Part shown: positions 1-5,770 of the stretch, piece by piece
How positions within the stretch are numbered: position 1 is the stretch's first letter
How the letters are laid out: every line of letters starts with the position of its first letter
Source of the DNA: an archaeon
GTDB taxonomy: Archaea; Nanobdellota; Nanobdellia; SCGC-AAA011-G17; PNOQ01
NCBI GenBank assembly: GCA_021107835.1
Contig: JAIOSD010000043.1
Span: forward strand, 1 to 8,851
Direction: 5' to 3'
Length of the DNA: 8,851 nucleotides
Notes under the pieces: model-generated
What the model was told of the DNA's origin: nothing
The model's input: the letters and a program-made list of their open reading frames with translations, nothing else
Databases searched by the model: none
Program-made: the position numbers and the translations under genes

Positions 1-257
1 AAATCGAAGGGCAAACAATGATTTGGCTTAGTTTTTGTTTGGAATATAATTCCTTGTGGGCGATAAGTTTTGGGATAGTTTTTATGAATAATTGTTGTAC
101 TTAATCTCTTTTCTCTACCAAAGCTTTTGGTGTTAGGTCTAATAGTTTTTGTTTTCATAATATTAGCTAAGGTTTGAAAAGTAACTTTTCTTTTACCTCT
201 AAGTGATTTTGTAGAAAAATCTTCTTCAAAGGATTTAACATAATATCTTTGTTTCAT
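1..257 (-). CDS. Hypothetical protein, cut by the window edge
   Basis: An open frame of 85 codons begins with ATG (257-255) and runs off the left edge without a stop, so the C-terminus is missing. The visible part starts MKQRYYVKSFEEDF. It is rich in Lys, Arg and Thr and has no recognisable domain, signal peptide or membrane segment. A late PQGIIF stretch and a single Cys (residue 81) come just before the edge. Support for it being real is an uninterrupted frame plus a good TATA box about 25-30 bases upstream (281-289), which would give a leaderless message; there is no Shine-Dalgarno. I do not recognise the family. The basic composition would suit a nucleic-acid-binding protein, but that is only a guess. 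Confidence 0.6.
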   Translation of the reverse strand, partial: MKQRYYVKSFEEDFSTKSLRGKRKVTFQTLANIMKTKTIRPNTKSFGREKRLSTTIIHKNYPKTYRPQGIIFQTKTKPNHCLPFD

Positions 258-280
258 TGTTTATAAAACTAAAACAACAA

Positions 281-289
281 TTTATAAAT
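281..289 (-). promoter_or_regulatory. TATA box of the left-edge gene
   Basis: The minus strand reads tatttataaat here, centred about 28 bases upstream of the ATG at 257. That is where an archaeal TATA box sits for a leaderless transcript. No other element is visible in the 258-328 gap. Confidence 0.5.
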
Positions 290-328
290 ATTCTTATTTT
301 GTTATCCCCCAGATATCAAGAATCCATT

Positions 329-643
329 CTATGCCACCAATAAACTAGCCAATTCTTCTCTCAATTTCCTATCTTCACATTCTGGGGCAAAGTGGATTTC
401 AGTTGTACCTTCTATACGAGATGCAGTTGTGATTATTCTTCCTGGGATTAAACCAAAACAACCCCGAGGTTCACGAACTTGTATTACAGATCCAACCTTA
501 TCATATGCAAGTTCAGGTGCTGCATGCGCTACACGAACAGCCAAATACTTATCTCGATTAGGTGCTAAAACTTCACCCACATTAAACCTGTACTCTGGAA
601 AATTCTCTTCTAACCCCCTTGTATTAATTGTTGTTCTTTCCAT
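329..643 (-). CDS. Small hypothetical protein (104 aa)
   Basis: The protein starts MERTTINTRGLEENFPEY and has a central, probably beta-rich part containing VIQVREPRGCFGLIPGRI, then an acidic/basic helical tail ending in ELASLLVA. No membrane segment or known motif is visible, and I do not recognise the family. Start choice: the frame is open further up, with an ATG at 661 and a TTG at 673. The ATG at 643 has a textbook Shine-Dalgarno, GGGAGG (651-656), seven bases upstream, so it is preferred. A second GGTGGTGAT (674-682) lies upstream and could serve the ATG at 661. The gene is divergent from the TrmB-type regulator, so that regulator may act on it, but nothing in the sequence proves this. 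The gene looks somewhat less AT-rich than its neighbours. Confidence 0.7.
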   Translation of the reverse strand: MERTTINTRGLEENFPEYRFNVGEVLAPNRDKYLAVRVAHAAPELAYDKVGSVIQVREPRGCFGLIPGRIITTASRIEGTTEIHFAPECEDRKLREELASLLVA

Positions 644-703
644 TTTATTTCCTCCCACCATTTTTCTCTTCAATCACCACCTTATAATAGTTATTAAAAA
701 CAG

Positions 704-719
704 TTATATTTAAATATTA
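704..719 (+). promoter_or_regulatory. TATA region of the TrmB-type gene
   Basis: The AT-rich run ttatatttaaatatta lies 24-39 bases before the ATG at 743. Its core tatttaaata is self-complementary, so it could also be bound symmetrically by a regulator and could help the divergent gene at 643. Confidence 0.4.
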
Positions 720-722
720 CAT

Positions 723-738
723 CCTCCTTAGTAGGGGG
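723..738 (+). promoter_or_regulatory. Hairpin covering the Shine-Dalgarno of the TrmB-type gene
   Basis: CCTCCT (723-728) can pair with AGGGGG (733-738) around a UAGU loop, giving a 6-bp stem with one G-U pair. The right arm is the Shine-Dalgarno-like GGGGG that lies four bases before the ATG at 743. Pairing would hide the ribosome-binding site. Seen in the sequence; the regulatory role is inferred. Confidence 0.4.
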
Positions 739-742
739 TAAT

Positions 743-1480
743 ATGTATGAAAATCTACTAACCGAAGCAGGACTAACAAACAGCGAAGCAAAAGTATATT
801 TGGCCCTATTAAAGATAGGAAAGTCTCAGTCAGGAAATATAATAAAAGAAGCTAAAATCTCAAGCGGAAAAATATATGAAATATTAGAAAAATTAACAAA
901 TAAAGGATTAGTAGAAACAGTTACAGAAAATGGAGTAAAACAATTCATAGCTTCTGAACCAAAAACAATCCTAGATTACATGAAAGATAAAGAACAAGAT
1001 ATAATAACTAAAACAAAAAAACTAGAAAAAATAATACCAGATCTACAAAAAATAAAAAAACCAGAAATCCTTGAGAATGTCTATTTAATTAGAGGATTTA
1101 GGGGAATAGAACCAATAATGCATGAAATTTTAGAAAATACAAGAGATGAAATTAAAATAATGGGAATAAGATCTTCTAAAAATAGAAAATTTAATGCGTT
1201 CTGGTTAAGATGGCATAAAAAAAGAATAAAATTAAGAAGAGAAGTGAGGGCTTTATTCTCAGATAGAAATACCACTTATTGGAAAGAATTTAAAAAAATG
1301 AAGTTCACAACAACAAAAAGTTTAGAAACATTAAGCCCTTCTGCAATAATGATAATCGGAAATCATAGTTTTATTTTTTCTTATGAAGAAGAATTTACAT
1401 GCATACATATAATTTCAAAACAAACCGCTAATTCCTTTAATTCATTCTTTAATTCCCTATGGAAAATAGCAAAACCGTAA
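743..1480 (+). CDS. TrmB-family transcriptional regulator
   Basis: This is a 245-residue cytoplasmic DNA-binding protein of the archaeal TrmB type. Residues 1-70 form the winged helix-turn-helix: LTNSEAKVYLALLKIG, then the recognition helix region ISSGKIYEILEKLTNKGLV, and a wing ending KQFIASEP. Residues 75-105 are a charged coiled coil likely to mediate dimerisation. Residues 112-245 resemble the PLD-like C-terminal half seen in many DPANN TrmB proteins (VYLIRGFRGIEPIMHEIL). I see neither an HKD catalytic signature nor the long sugar-binding domain of classical TrmB, so the ligand is unknown. The ATG follows a GGGGGT ribosome-binding site held in a small hairpin. Family members often autoregulate or control a divergent neighbour, here the gene at 329-643. 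Family assignment is firm; the target is inferred. Confidence 0.88.
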   Translation: MYENLLTEAGLTNSEAKVYLALLKIGKSQSGNIIKEAKISSGKIYEILEKLTNKGLVETVTENGVKQFIASEPKTILDYMKDKEQDIITKTKKLEKIIPDLQKIKKPEILENVYLIRGFRGIEPIMHEILENTRDEIKIMGIRSSKNRKFNAFWLRWHKKRIKLRREVRALFSDRNTTYWKEFKKMKFTTTKSLETLSPSAIMIIGNHSFIFSYEEEFTCIHIISKQTANSFNSFFNSLWKIAKP

Positions 1481-1483
1481 AAA

Positions 1484-1524
1484 CTATATAATTATAAAAA
1501 CAATTTCAATGATGAAAGTTTCAT
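1484..1524 (+). promoter_or_regulatory. Promoter and palindrome before the orphan antitoxin
   Basis: A TATA-like stretch (ctatataattataaa, 1484-1498) is followed by the perfect inverted repeat ATGAAA-G-TTTCAT (1512-1524). The repeat falls where transcription should start and 24 bases before the ATG at 1549. This position suits an operator or a short leader hairpin. Confidence 0.35.
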
Positions 1525-1548
1525 ATAAGATCTAAATCAGAAATAAAA

Positions 1549-1689
1549 ATGACAAAGAAAGATATCATGGAATTTGCAGGAATATGGAAAAACCTTTCTA
1601 ATAAAGAAATTGAAGATATGAAAAAAGAGATAATGAAATTAAGAAAAAGAGGAACAAAAGCAATGTTAAGAAAGGTGAAGAGAAATTAA
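1549..1689 (+). CDS. Orphan minimal VapB-like antitoxin (46 aa)
   Basis: A very small frame starts at ATG 1549 and ends at TAA 1687-1689. It encodes MTKKDIMEFAGIWKNLSNKE, followed by a strongly charged helix (MKKEIMKLRKR) and a basic tail. The FAGIWKN core followed by an EEI..MKKEI..LRKR helix is what I know from the C-terminal, toxin-binding half of archaeal VapB antitoxins. The usual N-terminal DNA-binding half is absent: the frame is closed by TGA at 1513-1515, and the TrmB-type gene ends at 1480. No PIN-domain VapC follows; the next gene is convergent alaS. It may be a remnant, or a stand-alone antitoxin neutralising a VapC encoded elsewhere. There is no Shine-Dalgarno, and the start is chosen as the only ATG that keeps the motif whole. 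Confidence 0.55.
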   Translation: MTKKDIMEFAGIWKNLSNKEIEDMKKEIMKLRKRGTKAMLRKVKRN

Positions 1690-1698
1690 CAACAACAA

Positions 1699-3819
1699 TC
1701 ATACTAAAACCGCTTTAATACGTCTAACACCAGAACCAACAGATTTCTGCTTAATAATTTTAAACTTACCTAGTTCAGAAGTATTCTTAACATGTGGGCC
1801 AGAACAAATTTCTTTAGAAAAACCACCAATAGAATAAACATAAACTTTCTCTCCATATTTACTTTCAAATTCTCCATGTGCCCCAATTTTCTTAGCCTCG
1901 GAAACACTCATTTCAGAACATTTAACATCAATACCTTGAGAAATCTTAGAATTAACTAATTCTTCAACTTCAGAAACTTCTTCATCTGTCAACTTCCTAT
2001 CAAAATTAAAATCAAATCTTAATCTTTCAACATTAATATTAGAACCTTTTTGCATAATATCGACTTTTAAAACTTTATTCAAGGCAGCCAATAAAAGGTG
2101 TGCGACAGTATGTAATTTAACAGTTTCTAAAGATTTATCAGCTAATCCAGAAGCAAACTTCCCCTTAGCAACAGTTCTACTCAATTTCTGATGTTTTTTA
2201 AATTCTTTTTCATATCCTTTCTCATCAACAGTGATTTTTTTCTCATTTCCTAACTCAACAGTCATCTCTAAAGGAAAACCATAACTTTGAAACAACAAAA
2301 AAGTATCCTTACCAGAAATTTTTCCATTCTTACTTAATTTATCAAAAACCTTTAAACCAGAAGTAATCATCTTATCAAATCTTTCCTCTTCCAAATCTAA
2401 CTCCTTAAGAATAAATTCTTTATGCTTCTCCAACGAAGGATAATCTTTTTTATTTATTTTAATAACTTCTTTAGCAACTTTACTACAGAAACCATCTCTA
2501 ATACCAACTAATTTTCCTCTTCGAATAGCCATTCTAATTAATCTTCTCAAAACATATCCTTGTTCAACATTAGAAGGAACAATTCTCTCATTAAGAATAA
2601 AAACAGCAGCTCTTAAATGATCAGCAATTACTCTAATGCTTTTTTCATCAAAAGTCTTACACAACTCTTTTATTTTTTTAATAATAGGTTTAAACAACGA
2701 ACTCTCATAAATACTTTCAACCCCTTCTAAAATTGAAAAAACCCTTTCATAACCAAAACCAGTATCAACATTTTTTTGTTTTAATTGAATGAATACCCAT
2801 AAGTTATCTTTTATGAATTTTTTTATTGATATTGTATTAGTATATTGTTTAGAAAGAATACCTAATCTTTTTGCTGTTTCTACATTTTTTTTATCATGAT
2901 CAAAATAAATAGCTTCTTCAGGGGATAGGTTAAATCTCTTTAATAAAATTCTAAAATATTCGGGATTGTCTTTTTTTATCCCCTCTTCCTCTAGTGAAAA
3001 GGCTTCCCAGTTTGTATCTTGACCTAAACTATTTTTCTTAACCAATTTACGTCCTTTTTCTCTAAATCCATTTACTACTAACATTGTGTGTGTATTAAGA
3101 TTATTTATAGCTTCCAATAAATCTTTCTTAAGTTTAAAATTTTTGTCATAAAGGCAATGCATACCGTCAACTAATATAACCCTTTTATCTTTATTATACT
3201 GCATAAAAACATCATTCCAAATCTCCACCCAACGAGAATCATTAACATCAAATTTTGAAGGAACTTTTACAGAAGAATTCCAATAAAACATTTCAGTATC
3301 AGGTCCACAAGGACCAGTTTCACCAGCAGGTCCCCACCAATTATCTTTCTTTCCTAAGTAAGCAATCTTTGAAGCAGGAATTCCTAACTCTAACCAAACT
3401 TTAGCACTTTCAGAATCTTTAGATGAATCCTTATCTCCTTTGAAAACTGTAACAGCTAACCTATCAATATCAAATCCTAAATATTTTTTAGAAGTTAAAA
3501 ACTCAAAACTAAATTTAATAGCATCTTCTTTCCAATAATCTCCCAAAGACCAATTACCTAGCATCTCAAATAAAGTTAAATGAATATTGTCCCCCACTTC
3601 TTCAATATCTCCAGTTCTTAAACACTTTTGAGCATTAACTAATCTTTTGCCAGATGGATGTTTTTGTCCAAGCAAATAAGGAACTAATGGGTGCATTCCA
3701 GCAGTTGTAAATAAGACAGTAGAATCATTTTCAGGAATAAGAGAGGCATTCCTAATCTCTTTGTGATTCTTACTCTTAAAAAATTCAATATATTTTTTCT
3801 TTAAATCACTAGCTTTCAT
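1699..3819 (-). CDS. alaS: Alanyl-tRNA synthetase with HAD-like insertion, no C-Ala domain
   Basis: Charges tRNA-Ala with alanine in the cytoplasm. Residues 1-211 and 344-380 form the class II catalytic core: FTTAGMHPLVPYLLG, the CLRTGDIEEVGD / FEMLGNWSLGDYW motif 2 region, NWWGPAGETGPCGPDTEMF, then KQKNVDTGFGYERV (motif 3). Residues 395-440 carry the tRNA-recognition helices (IRVIADHLRAAVFIL, QGYVLRRLIRMAIRRG). Residues 565-706 are the editing domain, with zinc ligands H570xxxH574 and C672xxxH676. The protein stops at GSGVRRIKAVLV, so the usual C-terminal C-Ala/DHHA1 domain is missing. The core matches bacterial, CPR-like sequences rather than archaeal AlaRS. About 130 residues (212-343) interrupt the beta hairpin between FMQYN and LKQKNVDTG with a HAD-like domain. 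Leaderless promoter at 3841-3850. Function certain; origin inferred. Confidence 0.95.
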   Translation of the reverse strand: MKASDLKKKYIEFFKSKNHKEIRNASLIPENDSTVLFTTAGMHPLVPYLLGQKHPSGKRLVNAQKCLRTGDIEEVGDNIHLTLFEMLGNWSLGDYWKEDAIKFSFEFLTSKKYLGFDIDRLAVTVFKGDKDSSKDSESAKVWLELGIPASKIAYLGKKDNWWGPAGETGPCGPDTEMFYWNSSVKVPSKFDVNDSRWVEIWNDVFMQYNKDKRVILVDGMHCLYDKNFKLKKDLLEAINNLNTHTMLVVNGFREKGRKLVKKNSLGQDTNWEAFSLEEEGIKKDNPEYFRILLKRFNLSPEEAIYFDHDKKNVETAKRLGILSKQYTNTISIKKFIKDNLWVFIQLKQKNVDTGFGYERVFSILEGVESIYESSLFKPIIKKIKELCKTFDEKSIRVIADHLRAAVFILNERIVPSNVEQGYVLRRLIRMAIRRGKLVGIRDGFCSKVAKEVIKINKKDYPSLEKHKEFILKELDLEEERFDKMITSGLKVFDKLSKNGKISGKDTFLLFQSYGFPLEMTVELGNEKKITVDEKGYEKEFKKHQKLSRTVAKGKFASGLADKSLETVKLHTVAHLLLAALNKVLKVDIMQKGSNINVERLRFDFNFDRKLTDEEVSEVEELVNSKISQGIDVKCSEMSVSEAKKIGAHGEFESKYGEKVYVYSIGGFSKEICSGPHVKNTSELGKFKIIKQKSVGSGVRRIKAVLV
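2791..3186 (-). other. HAD-like domain inserted in alanyl-tRNA synthetase
   Basis: This in-frame segment encodes residues 212-343. Visible HAD-fold landmarks, in order: VILVDGMHCLYD (motif I, nucleophile candidate D218), TMLVVNGFREKGRKLV (motif II, with Val or Asn where Thr/Ser is usual), KKDNPEYFRILLKRFNLSP (motif III, K283), and EEAIYFDHDKKNVETAKRLG (motif IV, D307). The second Asp of motif I, needed by classical HAD phosphatases, is Met220, and the usual second Asp of motif IV is His308. Phosphatase activity is therefore doubtful. There is no separate cap domain. The reading frame is intact on both sides, so it should be translated as part of the synthetase. Confidence 0.75.
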
Positions 3820-3840
3820 AAAAATAAAAAGAAAAAAGGA

Positions 3841-3850
3841 ATTTAAAAGT
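3841..3850 (-). promoter_or_regulatory. TATA box of alaS, with U-rich initial transcript
   Basis: The minus strand reads acttttaaat, centred about 26 bases before the alaS ATG at 3819, so the message would be leaderless. The 3820-3838 stretch between them is almost all T on the coding strand. It could double as an archaeal U-run terminator for the operon ending at 3855. Confidence 0.45.
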
Positions 3851-3854
3851 TTAA

Positions 3855-4223
3855 CTAAACTCTAAGTTGAGCAAGTTTCCTTTTTATTTCCTCCAATTCT
3901 ATATCAATTTCAGATAAACCTTTTGCTTTTACAGGTTTTTCCTCTTCTTGTAATTCTTCAATTTCTTCTTCTAATTTAATTTTTGGTAAATCCCGAGTAA
4001 AACCACTAAACTCTTTATCGATTTTATTCATTAATTTTTTAAGATCTTTAATCTGTTGAAGTTTCATCTCTCTAAGAAGTTTATAACTTTCCAATCGTTT
4101 TAGCAAACTACTTGCTTCGATTGCTGCCTCTAAAATTTGCTTTCTAACAGATAAGGCATTTTCAATCTTTACATAGATTGGTTCTTTTTTCTTAGTTTGG
4201 GTTTTCTTCTTTTTCTTTACCAA
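3855..4223 (-). CDS. Basic coiled-coil protein with PIYVKI module (122 aa)
   Basis: It opens with a Lys-rich tail (residues 1-13), then EPIYVKIENALSVRKQILEA at 14-33, then a long amphipathic helix to about residue 70 ending NKIDKEFSGF. The C-terminal half is acidic (EEEIEELQEEEK) and ends in a second helix, LEEIKRKLAQLRV. No enzyme motif or membrane segment is visible. It starts at TTG (4223-4221). GAGGT (4232-4236) lies seven bases upstream and overlaps the stop codon of the gene before it, which supports this start and translational coupling; only three bases separate the two genes. The PIYVKI-plus-helix module is shared with the 161-aa neighbour, so the two are paralogous in that part and may form a heteromeric coiled coil. 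I recall similar proteins of unknown function in DPANN archaea. Confidence 0.75.
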   Translation of the reverse strand: MVKKKKKTQTKKKEPIYVKIENALSVRKQILEAAIEASSLLKRLESYKLLREMKLQQIKDLKKLMNKIDKEFSGFTRDLPKIKLEEEIEELQEEEKPVKAKGLSEIDIELEEIKRKLAQLRV

Positions 4224-4226
4224 AAT

Positions 4227-4712
4227 TTATACCTCAAAAAGTTTTTTATCAATTTGGAGAAGTTTGTCTTTAATATTATCTACATCATCTTGCCACTTTT
4301 CTAATTCTCTGTCTTCACTTGATCTTAATCTACTAATTTCTCCTAATTTTTTGTCTGCTTCATTACACAATTCTTTAATCCTATCAATAGTAGTCATTGC
4401 ATCTTTATACTGATCTATCTTAACATAAATAGGTTTATCCCCCACAATAGAAGCTTTTTCAACTGCCGGTCTAAAATTTTCCTGTTTCTTTAAAGGGGCA
4501 TGAACTTTAGGCATTGTAAACACTGGTTTTTGTATTTCTTTCTTTATTCCACTAAATTCCCTCTCATACGAAGGAAACATCTCTTTATCCCTGTTTGAAC
4601 TTGGTAAATCAGGTAGCCCTACATCCTCTTTATCAGAAAAAGGTTTGAATTGTGGTACCTCTTGGGCAAAATCATCGTTAATTTTTTTATTTTTATGCTT
4701 GAATAAGCCCAT
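4227..4712 (-). CDS. Coiled-coil protein with disordered N-terminus and PIYVKI module (161 aa)
   Basis: The N-terminal 90 residues look disordered: MGLFKHKNKK, then a Pro-, Lys- and acid-rich linker. Residues 94-99 are PIYVKI, followed by a long amphipathic helix (IDRIKELCNEADKKLGEI, then DRELEKWQDDVDNIKDKL) ending IDKKLFEV. This C-terminal module aligns with residues 15-72 of the downstream gene product (KIENAL... to NKIDKEF), with about eight extra residues here, close to one heptad. Start: ATG 4712 has a strong Shine-Dalgarno, GGAGGTG (4720-4726). It is the first gene of a two-gene operon that is divergent from tfe across about 170 bases. No catalytic motif is visible. Function unknown; a structural or adaptor role is plausible from the composition only. 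Confidence 0.78.
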   Translation of the reverse strand: MGLFKHKNKKINDDFAQEVPQFKPFSDKEDVGLPDLPSSNRDKEMFPSYEREFSGIKKEIQKPVFTMPKVHAPLKKQENFRPAVEKASIVGDKPIYVKIDQYKDAMTTIDRIKELCNEADKKLGEISRLRSSEDRELEKWQDDVDNIKDKLLQIDKKLFEV

Positions 4713-4832
4713 AGTAAAACACCTCCACTATACATAATTTTCTCTTTACTTTATTAAAGGTTTTCTTACTATTGATATGTGGCAACTCAAAAAATTTAAT
4801 CGAAATTCAAAAGCTTTTTAAACCCTATTAGT

Positions 4833-4880
4833 AAAAATATAATACTGTGATTCCAAAAAAATCGGTGATATATAGCTATA
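4833..4880 (+). promoter_or_regulatory. tfe promoter and leader
   Basis: A TATA-like aaaaatataata (4833-4844) would place the transcription start near 4865, leaving a leader of about 20 bases. The leader holds GGTGAT (4864-4869), which matches the archaeal anti-Shine-Dalgarno, 14 bases before the ATG, and a perfect palindrome TATAGCTATA (4871-4880) directly before the start codon. A second TATA-like element, cttttTAAAc (4814-4823), lies further up and would give a leader of about 40 bases. Confidence 0.4.
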
Positions 4881-4883
4881 AAA

Positions 4884-5420
4884 ATGCTAACGCAAGAGAA
4901 AATAGACCAACTTGCATTGCAAATTGGGGGAGAACTAGCAGTCGAAATAGTCCGATTTCTCTTGGAAAATGGTGAAAATATATCAGAATTCTTAATTGCA
5001 GAAAAACTTGGTATCAGTATCAATCAAATAAGAAAAACCATGTATTTATTGCAAGAAAATAATTTAGTTAGCTCAATGCGTAAAAAAGACAAGAAAAAGG
5101 GATGGTACATATATTACTGGACTTTTAGCAATATTCAAGCACATACATTGATTACAAGGATGAAACAAGAAAGAATATCCAATTTAAAGAAAAGATTAGA
5201 ACTAGAAACCATGACAAACTATTTTACTTGTAAAAAAGGATGTATAAGGATGGCATTTGAAAGGGCACTAGAGAACAACTTTACTTGTACAGAATGTAAT
5301 TCTATATTAAAAGAAGTAGATAATTCTAAGAGAATAAAGATTATTAAAGAAGAACTTGGGCTTTTAGAGGCTCCAGAAAAGGTTATTGAAGAGCCAGAAA
5401 AAGCAGAAGCAGCTGCCTAA
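4884..5420 (+). CDS. tfe: Transcription initiation factor E alpha subunit
   Basis: Archaeal TFE (homologue of eukaryotic TFIIE-alpha) helps RNA polymerase open the promoter, working with TBP and TFB. Residues 5-85 are the N-terminal winged helix: VEIVRFLLENGENISEFLIA, a recognition region LGISINQIRKTMYLLQENNLV, and a wing with the aromatic KGWYIYYW. Residues 86-112 are the charged linker helix. Residues 114-142 form the zinc ribbon with C116, C120, C135 and C138. The first knuckle is CxxxC (CKKGC) instead of the more usual CxxC. The tail (150-178) is a helix and then a Glu/Ala-rich end. Length (178 aa) is normal for the family. The gene after it begins two bases past this stop codon, so both are likely co-transcribed. 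Identification is confident from the domain order. Confidence 0.9.
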   Translation: MLTQEKIDQLALQIGGELAVEIVRFLLENGENISEFLIAEKLGISINQIRKTMYLLQENNLVSSMRKKDKKKGWYIYYWTFSNIQAHTLITRMKQERISNLKKRLELETMTNYFTCKKGCIRMAFERALENNFTCTECNSILKEVDNSKRIKIIKEELGLLEAPEKVIEEPEKAEAAA

Positions 5421-5422
5421 AA

Positions 5423-5701
5423 ATGAACAAAATTTCATTAGAGGAAAGGTATACAGGATTAGATTCTAGACTTTTAAAAATTCTCGATGCTGTTAATCCT
5501 AATGATACAATTAATATAATGCACAAACAAGACTATTATTGCCCCAAGTCTGGCGGAATTTTAATAGAAAAAAGAAAAACAGAACTAACATTGCGTCTAC
5601 AAATTGGTGTTAAAGAAAAGGGAGAAAGACAAATTGTTCGATGGGGGGAAGTAAGAATTCCATATAATTCTATAGCAGATATTAGGTATATTCCTAATTA
5701 G
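5423..5701 (+). CDS. Hypothetical protein co-transcribed with tfe (92 aa)
   Basis: The ATG lies two bases after the tfe stop, with no Shine-Dalgarno, so translation probably depends on reinitiation after tfe. The N-terminal 25 residues look helical (EERYTGLDSRLLKILDAV). The rest is strongly beta-patterned, with runs such as GGILIEKRKTELTLRLQIGV and RWGEVRIPYNSIADIRYIP, like a small beta barrel or sandwich. A single Cys (residue 40, YYCPKSGG) cannot make a zinc site alone. I do not recognise the family. The tight coupling to a basal transcription factor hints at a role in gene expression, but this is guilt by association only. Confidence 0.72.
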   Translation: MNKISLEERYTGLDSRLLKILDAVNPNDTINIMHKQDYYCPKSGGILIEKRKTELTLRLQIGVKEKGERQIVRWGEVRIPYNSIADIRYIPN

Positions 5702-5722
5702 TAATTACTTATAAATAGTTAC

Positions 5723-5741
5723 AAATAGAAAGATTTATAAA
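5723..5741 (+). promoter_or_regulatory. BRE/TATA promoter of the variable-protein gene
   Basis: aaatagaaagattta (5723-5737) running into the TATA box atttataaa (5733-5741) lies 48 bases before the ATG at 5771, predicting a leader of about ten bases or less. The same 15 bases lie exactly 48 bases before the antitoxin ATG at 7275. The gap 5702-5770 holds nothing else. Confidence 0.55.
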
Positions 5742-5770
5742 CCAAAATATCCATGAAATAATCAAGAAAA

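Noticed and set aside
429..713. Plus-strand frame opposite the 104-aa gene
   Set aside because: The minus-strand gene has a strong Shine-Dalgarno and better amino-acid composition; this frame has no start signals.
2791..3186. Intein in alanyl-tRNA synthetase
   Set aside because: The insertion has no Cys/Ser at its start and no His-Asn pair at its end, and it shows HAD rather than Hint or LAGLIDADG motifs.
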